DNA of 64,000 nucleotides from Duganella sp. BJB476 (GTDB lineage: Bacteria; Pseudomonadota; Gammaproteobacteria; Burkholderiales; Burkholderiaceae_D). The translations under genes were made by a program, and so were the position numbers. A model generated the notes under the pieces. It had not been told where the DNA came from. It ran no database searches and worked only from the letters and a program-made list of their open reading frames with translations. The DNA is taken from positions 2,046,001 through 2,110,000 of the forward strand of contig NZ_QVIO01000001.1 of NCBI RefSeq assembly GCF_003416895.1, written 5' to 3'. The stretch's first letter is position 1. Every line of letters starts with the position of its first letter. Positions 26,477 to 33,352 of the stretch are shown one piece after another.

Positions 26477-27664
26477 ATGAACCGGCATGCCGCACCCAGC
26501 ATGCAGCAACGCGTGACCCAGCTTGCGCTGAACGGCGCGCTGTTCGGCGTCTGCTACCCGCTGACCAACTACCTGGCGCAACGCCACCAGGAGCTGGGCA
26601 ACGTCGCGATGGCGTGGGAGGCGGCGCTGCCCTTCCTGCCGTGGATGGTGCTGCCGTACATGACGTCCGGCCTGTTCTTCGTACTGAGTTTTTTGCTGGT
26701 GCGCGACCGCGCCGGCCTGTCGGCGCTGAGCCGCCGCCTCGCGTTTGCCACCGTCGTCGCCTGCCTGGTCTTCGCCGCCTGGCCGCTGCGCTTCTCGCTG
26801 CCCCGCCCCGCCGTCGACGACGCGCTGCCCGCCTGGCTGTTCGCGCAACTGGCGGCGGTGGACCAACCCTACAATCAGCTGCCCTCGCTGCACGTGGCCT
26901 ACTGCCTGATCTTCTGGGCTGCCCTGCGCAGCGCCGTCACCTCGGCGATCATGCGCGCCGCGCTGGCCGCGTGGCTGATGCTGGTGGCGATGAGCACCGT
27001 GTTCACCTACCAGCACCACGCGCTCGATGTCGCCGGCGGCGCCGTGCTGGGCGCATTGGCGCTGCATCTGCTGCCGGCCGACGGCGACGTCCGCAAACCG
27101 GTCGCGTTCTGCTACACGGTGCTGGCCGGACTGGCGGCGCTGGCCTGGTTCGCGCAGGGCGGCTTGTGGTGGTTGTACCTTTGCGCCAGCCTGCTGCTGG
27201 TGGCGCGCGCCTACTACCTCCATCACGCGGCCTTCCTGCACAAGCGCGACGGCCGCTATCCCTTGTGGATCTGGCTGTTGTACGCGCCCTACCTGTGCGG
27301 CTATCTGCTGACCTGGCAGCTGGTGCGCTGGCATGAGCGCCACCGGCCGCCATTCGTGCGCCACAGCGAGGGCCTGTGGGTAGGCCGCCGCCTGACCGAG
27401 GCCGAGGCGGCGCAACTGCCGGCCGATTGCGCCATCATCGACCTGTCCAATGAACTAAGCGAGACGCCGGCGCTGCGCGGCCGCAGCTATCATCACTTTC
27501 CGCTGCTGGACCTGCAAGCGCCGGACGCGCAATCGGCCCGTCCCATCCTGGCGGCCATCAGCGCCCACGCGGCGCAGGGCCGCGCCATTTACCTGCACTG
27601 CGCCATGGGCTACCGGCGCAGCCGCCAAATCGCCCAACTCTACAAGGAGCACTACCAGCAATGA
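26477..27664 (+). CDS. ynbD: PAP2 phosphatase fused to dual-specificity phosphatase (YnbD-like)
   Basis: A 395-residue membrane protein with an N-terminal PAP2/lipid-phosphatase half. Several membrane segments are visible, with PSLH at 136-139 and a second active-site box including His180 and Asp184. The C-terminal cytoplasmic half is a dual-specificity/tyrosine phosphatase domain with the CX5R loop HCAMGYRRSR (Cys375, Arg381). This unusual fusion is the layout of Escherichia coli YnbD. The ribosome site is AAGGACAGGA. The CDP-alcohol phosphotransferase gene overlaps its stop (ATGA). Homologues of all four ynb genes are present here. The substrate may be a phosphorylated lipid intermediate; no function is established for YnbD that I can cite. 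Confidence 0.86.
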   Translation: MNRHAAPSMQQRVTQLALNGALFGVCYPLTNYLAQRHQELGNVAMAWEAALPFLPWMVLPYMTSGLFFVLSFLLVRDRAGLSALSRRLAFATVVACLVFAAWPLRFSLPRPAVDDALPAWLFAQLAAVDQPYNQLPSLHVAYCLIFWAALRSAVTSAIMRAALAAWLMLVAMSTVFTYQHHALDVAGGAVLGALALHLLPADGDVRKPVAFCYTVLAGLAALAWFAQGGLWWLYLCASLLLVARAYYLHHAAFLHKRDGRYPLWIWLLYAPYLCGYLLTWQLVRWHERHRPPFVRHSEGLWVGRRLTEAEAAQLPADCAIIDLSNELSETPALRGRSYHHFPLLDLQAPDAQSARPILAAISAHAAQGRAIYLHCAMGYRRSRQIAQLYKEHYQQ

Positions 27665-28272
27665 GTTTTTCGATCTACCAGTTGAAACCCCAATTCCAGC
27701 AACTGCTGCAACCGTTGATGCGCGCGCTGGTGCGCTGCCGCGTCACGCCGAATCAGATCACGCTGACGACGATGCTGCTGTCGGTGGCCTACGGCGCGGC
27801 GCTGGCGATGCAGCCACAATGCGCAGGCCTGTGGGCCGGCCTGGCCGGTTTCCTGCTGCTGCGCATGGCGCTCAACGCCATCGACGGCATGCTGGCCAAC
27901 GCCACCGGCCAGAAGACCCGCCTCGGCACGCTGCTCAACGAGATCTGCGACCAGGTCTCGGACGTGGCGCTGTACCTGCCCTTCATGCTGGTGCTGCCCG
28001 CGCCGCTGGTGGTGCTGGCCGTGGCGGCGGCGCTGCTGGCGGAGTTTGCCGGCGTGCTGGCGCTCAGCGTGGGCGCGGCGCGGCGCTTCGACGGGCCGAT
28101 GGGCAAAAGCGACCGCGCCTTCTGGTTCGGTCTGCTCGGTCTGCTGGTCGCCTGGGGCGCCGCCCCGCTGCTGCTGAACGGCATCCTGGCGCTGGTGATC
28201 GCCTTGTCGGCGTGGACCGTCGTCAATCGCCTGCGGCAGGCGCTGCGGGCTTCTGCGCCAACGACACCGTAA
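27661..28272 (+). CDS. ynbA: CDP-alcohol phosphatidyltransferase-like protein (YnbA-like), divergent motif
   Basis: A 203-residue integral membrane protein of the CDP-OH-P transferase family, which normally joins a CDP-diacylglycerol lipid to an alcohol. The signature is recognisable but divergent: NAIDGMLANATGQ, then LGTLLNEICDQVSD. Compared with the canonical DxxDGxxAR...GxxxDxxxD, the first Asp is Asn, the Arg is Asn and the third Asp is Asn, while the second and fourth Asp remain. This may be a subfamily trait linked to a different acceptor or metal geometry. The gene overlaps ynbD at its start, and its last 50 bases overlap the convergent ynbC-like gene. Confidence 0.82.
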   Translation: MSFSIYQLKPQFQQLLQPLMRALVRCRVTPNQITLTTMLLSVAYGAALAMQPQCAGLWAGLAGFLLLRMALNAIDGMLANATGQKTRLGTLLNEICDQVSDVALYLPFMLVLPAPLVVLAVAAALLAEFAGVLALSVGAARRFDGPMGKSDRAFWFGLLGLLVAWGAAPLLLNGILALVIALSAWTVVNRLRQALRASAPTTP

Positions 28273-30016
28273 ATATCCCCTCCAGCCCGATGCGGGTGGC
28301 GATCTTGCGGCAGCCCGCATGCGCCACCAGTCCATCCATCTCCGCCTGCGGACGCGGACGCATCTGCCACGGCTTGCCCTGGTGGCTGGTCAGGGTCAGC
28401 GCGATCATGTCCAGCTGCGGATGCCAAGGCTGGCCGGTGTAGATCAGGTGGCCGCCGGCGCGCAGCACGCGAGCGATGCCTTGCAGCGAAGCGGCCACCG
28501 GCGCGTTCTCGCTGAACAATTCGTACAGGCCGGAGACGATGACGATGTCGTACTCGCCCTCCTCCGCGCGGTAGCTGTCGGCGCTGAAGGCATCGCGCAG
28601 CTGGTAGTCGATGCCGGCGCGCAGTTGCAGCTGCTGCGCCAGCGCGCGCGCCTGGTCCAGGTTGTGTTGCGTGTAGTCGCGCAGCGTGACTTCGATGTCG
28701 CGGTCCTGGAAGCGCTTGATCGTCTCCAGCACGTAACGGCCGGAGCCGCAGGCCACGTCCAGTATCCGCAGCGGCGTCTTGCCGTCATGCGCGGCGATGC
28801 GTTCGCCCAGCATCTGCTGCAACTGGCGCTTGCGCAGGCGGATGCCGCGCCAGCCCACCGCGTCCAGATAGCCCCGGTCCATGATGCCGCCGAACAGGAA
28901 GCGGCCGCCGGCCTGGTTGCGGTAGACGTAATCGAGCGAGGCGCCGGAATCGAAGCCGTGCTGCAGGCCGATCTTCATGCCATTGCTGACCGGTCCCATC
29001 ATGCCCAGCATCACGCGCTGCATGCCGAACCAGGCCTTGGCCAGCGGGCCGCAGCTCTGCCCCGCTTGCAGGGCCGCGTACTGGCGGGCGCTGTGGCTGT
29101 CGCGGTCCGCGCTCAGGTAGTGCGACGGCGCCGGCAACGCGTGCTCGAAGCATTGCTCGACGAACTGGCGGCTCGCTTCCAGCGCCACGCTGGTGTCCTG
29201 CTCGTAGAACAGCGCGTGGAAGGCTTCCGGCAAGTACACATAGCGCTTCAGCGGCGACGACAGGCGCTGGTAGAAGTCCTGCTGCGGGCCTTCCTTGACC
29301 ACGTAGTCCTTGCCGGCGGTGAGCATCAGCACCGGCGTATCGATGGCGGCGGCGTCCTGCACGATGCGCTGGGCGGTGTCGGCCAGGCCCAGCAGCACAC
29401 AGGCGGAGATGGCCTTGGCGATCAGCGGATCGGCGGCGTAGGCTGCCGCTTCCTGCGCCGAGTGGGTCAGCATGCCGGGGCGGATGTAGCTGGTCACGAA
29501 CAGCTCCGGCTTGAAGCGGCGGGCGAAACGCAGCGCCGGCTTGGCCAGCGGCACGTACAGGTTGATGTCGAACGCGGCGGCGGCCATGATGACGCCGCGC
29601 ACGCGCGGTGCGTAGTCGTGCAGCCAGGTGGCGGCGATCACCGCGCCGACGCTGTTGGCCACCACTAGGATATTCTCCGGCGCGATGCCGTGCGTGGCGA
29701 CGATGTGGGCGATGAAGGTATCGAAATCCTCGACCAACGCCTCGAAGCTGGGCGCGTCGCCGCGCTCGCCGGGCGAGTAGCCGTGGCCGCGCGCGTCCCA
29801 GGCGAAGGCCCAGTCCTGCGTGTAGCCGAACTGCTCCACCAGCGGCTGGATGCGGCCCGAATGCTCATGGCCGCGATGCAGGAACACCAGCGCGCGCTGC
29901 GGCCCGTCCTGGCGCGGCGCCAACGGCTGCCAGGCGCGGTAGAACAGGCGCACGCCGTCCTTGCAGTCGAAGCCGGATTCGGTGGTGCGCCAGGCCAGTG
30001 AGCGTTCAGCTTTCAT
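28223..30016 (-). CDS. ynbC: Alpha/beta hydrolase fused to SAM methyltransferase (YnbC-like)
   Basis: A 597-residue bifunctional protein. Residues about 1-310 form a monoacylglycerol-lipase-like alpha/beta hydrolase, with nucleophile Ser122 in VANSVGAV (an Ala at the usual first Gly of GxSxG). A later DxxVL strand and EAFHALFYE provide the likely Asp and His. Residues about 330-597 form a class I SAM-dependent methyltransferase with motif I LDVACGSGRYV. The fusion is characteristic of YnbC. The start is two bases from the stop of the CdsA-like gene, so the two are an operon. Deacylation or transesterification plus methylation of a lipid head group is a reasonable inference, not a demonstrated activity. 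Confidence 0.87.
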   Translation of the reverse strand: MKAERSLAWRTTESGFDCKDGVRLFYRAWQPLAPRQDGPQRALVFLHRGHEHSGRIQPLVEQFGYTQDWAFAWDARGHGYSPGERGDAPSFEALVEDFDTFIAHIVATHGIAPENILVVANSVGAVIAATWLHDYAPRVRGVIMAAAAFDINLYVPLAKPALRFARRFKPELFVTSYIRPGMLTHSAQEAAAYAADPLIAKAISACVLLGLADTAQRIVQDAAAIDTPVLMLTAGKDYVVKEGPQQDFYQRLSSPLKRYVYLPEAFHALFYEQDTSVALEASRQFVEQCFEHALPAPSHYLSADRDSHSARQYAALQAGQSCGPLAKAWFGMQRVMLGMMGPVSNGMKIGLQHGFDSGASLDYVYRNQAGGRFLFGGIMDRGYLDAVGWRGIRLRKRQLQQMLGERIAAHDGKTPLRILDVACGSGRYVLETIKRFQDRDIEVTLRDYTQHNLDQARALAQQLQLRAGIDYQLRDAFSADSYRAEEGEYDIVIVSGLYELFSENAPVAASLQGIARVLRAGGHLIYTGQPWHPQLDMIALTLTSHQGKPWQMRPRPQAEMDGLVAHAGCRKIATRIGLEGIFTVSLAQKPAAPAAGD

Positions 30017-30017
30017 T

Positions 30018-30902
30018 TTAGTGTCCCAGGAAATAGGTGATGAGGAAATACAGCAGCGGCGCAGTCAGCACCAAGCTGTCGACGCGGTCGAGGATGCCGC
30101 CGTGGCCGGGTATCAGTTGCGAGAAGTCCTTGACGCCCAGCACGCGCTTGGCGGCCGAGAACATCAGGTCGCCGCAGAAGCCGCCCAGCGACAGCAGCAG
30201 CGCAAAGCCCGCGAGGTGCACGGCGTCGGCCAGATGCAGGTAGCGGCCCAAGGTCAGCGACAGCGCGCCGGTGACCACCACACCGCCGGCCAGTCCCTGC
30301 CAGGTCTTGTTGGGGCTGATGCCGGGCGCGATGCGGTGGCGGCCGAAGATGGTGCCGCTGATGAATTGCGCCACGTCGTTCAACGCGGTCAGCACGTAGA
30401 GGTAGAACAGCCAGGCCAGCCGCACATGCGGCTCCAGCGGCAGGCTGTCGAAGAGAGGCAGGAAGCAGCAGCTGTAGCACAGCACCAGCCACAACAGCCA
30501 CGCCAGCGCCGGCCGGCTGCGGCTGCGGAAAAAGATGATGCTCGTGACCGCGATGGCGGGCGGTAGCGCCACCAGCGCCATGGTCGCAGGCAGGAACAGC
30601 GCACTGCCGAACACGACGGCGGCCGGCGGCACGAAGCCGCGTCCGCCAAACGGCGCCAACTCGCGCAAGGCCAGCAGGCCGATCAGCACCGCCAGCAGCG
30701 TGGCGCCGAGCGGGTGCAGCAGCAGGCTGACTGTGACCACCGGGAAGATCCACCACCAGGCATTGACCTGCGCCCGCAGCTGGCTGTGCGGCCGCGCGCG
30801 CAGCTTGACGCCCACGCCCAGCGACGCCATGCCCAGCATCAGGTACAACATGGTGAGCGCGGTCAGGATCTCCGTGCCCAGCAGTGAAAACAGCAATTGC
30901 AT
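30018..30902 (-). CDS. ynbB: Phosphatidate cytidylyltransferase-like protein (YnbB-like)
   Basis: A 294-residue protein with about eight membrane segments and the full CdsA signature near the C-terminus: SAAKRVLGVKDFSQLIPGHG, followed by GILDRVDS with the conserved Asp residues. CdsA enzymes convert phosphatidic acid and CTP to CDP-diacylglycerol. This copy sits with CDP-alcohol transferase-like and lipid phosphatase genes rather than in the usual lpxD/bamA/dxr neighbourhood, so it is probably the dedicated YnbB paralogue. A housekeeping CdsA would be expected elsewhere in the genome. Confidence 0.88.
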   Translation of the reverse strand: MQLLFSLLGTEILTALTMLYLMLGMASLGVGVKLRARPHSQLRAQVNAWWWIFPVVTVSLLLHPLGATLLAVLIGLLALRELAPFGGRGFVPPAAVVFGSALFLPATMALVALPPAIAVTSIIFFRSRSRPALAWLLWLVLCYSCCFLPLFDSLPLEPHVRLAWLFYLYVLTALNDVAQFISGTIFGRHRIAPGISPNKTWQGLAGGVVVTGALSLTLGRYLHLADAVHLAGFALLLSLGGFCGDLMFSAAKRVLGVKDFSQLIPGHGGILDRVDSLVLTAPLLYFLITYFLGH

Positions 30903-30954
30903 AAATGCCTCAATTATTTTTAAGGCAATTGTATAGCGTTTTCCGGCAAGTAGC

Positions 30955-33105
30955 TCAGTCTACGGTGATCAGCAGATCGCGCCCCTTGCTGGCGGCGTTG
31001 CCGGCGTAGTCCTCGGCCGTGATGCGCAGCGTGTAGTTGCCGGGGCCGAGGGCGCCGACTTTCCAGCCGCCCGGCGTCAGTTTGCCGTGGATCAGCGTGT
31101 TGTTGATGGCGTAGGAAAAACGCGTCTCCGCCGCGCCGTGGACGGTGATGCCGCTGGTGGCCGCGTAGGCCAGCTTGACCGCGTCGCGGTTGCGAGGCAG
31201 ACGGTCGTACAACTGCGTAATCAGCGGCTCTTCCATGCCGGGAATGATCTCGCCGTCGGCGTTCAGCAACTGGTAGCCCAGCTTGTACACACCGAGGCGG
31301 CGGCGCGCCTGGTTGCCGTTCATCTGGTCGAAGGCGTCGACCACGATCTGCACTTCGCCCAAGGCGCGCGGAACCAGCAGGCGGCCGTCGGCCTTTTCCT
31401 TGAGCGGCTTGCCGCTGCTGTCGACCAGCGCGATGGACTGGATCTGCGGCGCGATGGTGTCTTCCAGGTCGACGAACGGCAGCGTCAGCGGATTGAGCGC
31501 GTCGCCGTTCGGTTTGTAGTCCAGGTGCACGTGCGCCATGCGGTTGACGGTGCCCAGCGTTTCGCCCACCAGGAAGCGGGTGCCGCGCTTGACGCGCACG
31601 GCGGATGGCAAGCCTTTTTCATCCTTCAACAACTGGAAGCGCGGGTCGAGCGGCTTGTCGTTGGTGCCGCGTCCCACGCGCATGTGAATGTATTGCAGGC
31701 CATCGAGCGCCACGCCTTCCGACAGTTCGCCATAGCCCCAGCTGGCGCTCGGATCGCTGATCTTGCCAGCGGTGACGGCCAGCACCGGCGTGCCGATGGC
31801 GGCCTGCACGTCCAGCCCGGAATGGAAATGGTCGCGGCTTTCGCCGTCGAAGTTGCCGCGTACCTCGCCCATCAGGCCGACCACTTCATGCGCCTTGTCC
31901 TGCGGCTTGATCGGCCACAGCATCGTGGCGCCGTGTGCCGGCGCGCCGGACAGGGGCAGTTCCGGCGCGGCCGGCTCTCCGGCCAGCGCCAGGGCCACGT
32001 GGTGCAGGCGGAAGGTGGCGGCGTCGGTGACGAACAGCGAGCCGTCCTTGGCCAGCGCGAGGCCGCGCGGCGCGTAGAAGCGCACGCTGCCGTCGGAGCC
32101 ATAGCCCGGCTGCGGCGGATGGTCGGCGTCTTCCAGCGTCAGCACTTCGCCGGCCGGGGTGACTTGGGCCAAGCGGCCGTGGGCGTTGCTGCTGACGTAG
32201 AGATAGCCGTCCGGCGTCAGCGCCAGTCCGACCGGCGATTGCAGCAGCGGCGCACGCTCGCCGTCCTTGGCCTGGACCACGGTGCTGACCTTGCCGTCCT
32301 TGGCCAGCTTGCGGATCGCGTGGTTGCCGGTGTCGGCGATGTAGAGCTCGCCGGCGGCGCTCAGCGCCAGGCCGGTGGGCGTGTTGAACAGCGCCTGCAC
32401 ACCGGCGCCGTCGGCATCCCCGGCGCGACCGCCGCCGGCGATGGTGGTGACTTCGCCGTTGGCGGCGATGCGGCGGATGCGGTCGTTGTAGGTATCGGCC
32501 ACGTAGACCACGCCGGCCGCGTCCACCGCGATGCCGATCGGGCCGTTGAATTGGGCGGCCGCGCCACGGCCGTCCTTGTCTCCCGGCAGGCCGTCGCCGG
32601 CCAGCGTGCTGACCACGCCGTCGGGCGTGACCTTGCGGATGGCGTTGTTGCCGGTGTCGGCCACGTACAGGTTGCCGGCGGCATCGATCGCCAGGCCGGA
32701 CGGGGTGTGGAAGGCGGCCGCCTTGCCCGCCCCTTCCGCGTAACCCTCAACCGCGCCGGCCAGGGTGGTGGTGGCGCCGTCCTGGGCGATCTTGCGGATG
32801 CTGTTGTTGTCGCCGCCGTCGGCCACGTACAGGTTGCCGGCGCCGTCGACCACCACGCCGAACGGATCGGCGAAACGGGTGCTGCGGCCGCGGCCGTTGT
32901 TCGCGCCCGGCATGCCGTCGCCGGCGATGGAGGTGACGCGCGCGCTCCAGTGCGGCTGCGTGCCCTTCAAGGCCGACGGCCGCGCCACTTCGGCGCCGGC
33001 GTCGGCGCTAGGCCGGTGGGTCAGGATGTAGGCCGCCCCGCCTCCGCCCAATGCACCACCCAGGGCCAGGGCGGCGGCGATTAACTTGAATTGGGTAGGA
33101 GTCAC
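30955..33105 (-). CDS. NHL beta-propeller fused to M23 (LytM) metallopeptidase domain
   Basis: About 716 residues from GTG 33105, which begins an N-terminal hydrophobic anchor (FKLIAAALALGGALGGGGAAYIL). Six NHL-type blades follow (about residues 55-370), each with an LYVADxxNxxIRK-like core, the last two degenerate. An M23/LytM-like domain comes next, with zinc ligands HSGLD (His428, Asp432) and HVH (His525, His527). The rest is beta-rich. M23 enzymes cut peptidoglycan cross-links, and the propeller may bind protein or glycan. A longer TTG start at 33168 is rejected because it lies inside a terminator. The combination of the two domains is unusual. Confidence 0.82.
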   Translation of the reverse strand: MTPTQFKLIAAALALGGALGGGGAAYILTHRPSADAGAEVARPSALKGTQPHWSARVTSIAGDGMPGANNGRGRSTRFADPFGVVVDGAGNLYVADGGDNNSIRKIAQDGATTTLAGAVEGYAEGAGKAAAFHTPSGLAIDAAGNLYVADTGNNAIRKVTPDGVVSTLAGDGLPGDKDGRGAAAQFNGPIGIAVDAAGVVYVADTYNDRIRRIAANGEVTTIAGGGRAGDADGAGVQALFNTPTGLALSAAGELYIADTGNHAIRKLAKDGKVSTVVQAKDGERAPLLQSPVGLALTPDGYLYVSSNAHGRLAQVTPAGEVLTLEDADHPPQPGYGSDGSVRFYAPRGLALAKDGSLFVTDAATFRLHHVALALAGEPAAPELPLSGAPAHGATMLWPIKPQDKAHEVVGLMGEVRGNFDGESRDHFHSGLDVQAAIGTPVLAVTAGKISDPSASWGYGELSEGVALDGLQYIHMRVGRGTNDKPLDPRFQLLKDEKGLPSAVRVKRGTRFLVGETLGTVNRMAHVHLDYKPNGDALNPLTLPFVDLEDTIAPQIQSIALVDSSGKPLKEKADGRLLVPRALGEVQIVVDAFDQMNGNQARRRLGVYKLGYQLLNADGEIIPGMEEPLITQLYDRLPRNRDAVKLAYAATSGITVHGAAETRFSYAINNTLIHGKLTPGGWKVGALGPGNYTLRITAEDYAGNAASKGRDLLITVD

Positions 33106-33165
33106 GTTGCGCGAGCCTAAACGTTGATCGAAAGAAAATATCTTAACCGATCCGGGACGTAGGGG

Positions 33166-33257
33166 CAAAAAAAAGCCCGCTGCGGGAGCGGGCTAAGTCT
33201 ATTTCCTTGGAGGAGAATAGAGGAGACAGGTGAATGATGCTGCATCGCGGTATATAA
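33166..33257 (-). ncRNA. Candidate trans-acting small RNA with CU-rich anti-SD loops
   Basis: On the minus strand a free-standing transcription unit of about 92 bases is visible. A promoter lies upstream (33264-33291). The RNA would start near 33257 and form a short GAUG-CAG-CAUC hairpin. It then carries a CU-rich stretch with two UCUCCUC motifs (33227-33220 and 33217-33210). The second sits in the loop of a stem formed by CUAUU and AAUAG (33199-33220). It ends at a strong rho-independent terminator. The loops are complementary to Shine-Dalgarno sequences, as in known CU-rich regulatory RNAs. No protein-coding explanation fits. I do not recognise a named family. Confidence 0.5.
33167..33194 (-). 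terminator. Rho-independent terminator of the candidate sRNA
   Basis: In minus-strand sense AGCCCGC, a seven-base loop and GCGGGCT are followed by a run of T residues (33174-33167). It lies about 60 bases upstream of the NHL-M23 start, so it cannot end that gene. It is a second terminator after the one that ends prc. Confidence 0.85.
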
Positions 33258-33263
33258 ATCCAA

Positions 33264-33291
33264 TTTATATTGGCAATAGCAGTGATTTCAA
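33264..33291 (-). promoter_or_regulatory. Sigma-70 type promoter of the candidate sRNA
   Basis: On the minus strand TTGAAA (33291-33286) and TATAAA (33269-33264) are separated by 16 bases. It stands between the prc terminator and the second terminator in a notably A/T-rich stretch, so it would drive only the short RNA. Confidence 0.5.
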
Positions 33292-33304
33292 ATGTGAATA
33301 ACTC

Positions 33305-33336
33305 AAAAAAATGGCCCCGCAAACTACACGGGGCCA
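33305..33336 (-). terminator. Rho-independent terminator of prc
   Basis: In minus-strand sense TGGCCCCG (33336-33329), a nine-base loop and CGGGGCCA (33319-33312) run into seven T residues. It begins 17 bases after the prc stop codon. Confidence 0.88.
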
Positions 33337-33352
33337 GACTGACTGTGACAAC

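Noticed and set aside
33168..33168. TTG start that would lengthen the NHL-M23 protein
   Set aside because: The extension lies directly behind a strong terminator and the start codon overlaps its T-run; GTG 33105 begins a proper membrane anchor.
33234..33257. Seven-codon plus-strand frame behind AGGAGA
   Set aside because: It lies opposite the candidate sRNA and has no plus-strand promoter or downstream gene; the AGGAGA is better explained as the complement of the CU-rich motif.
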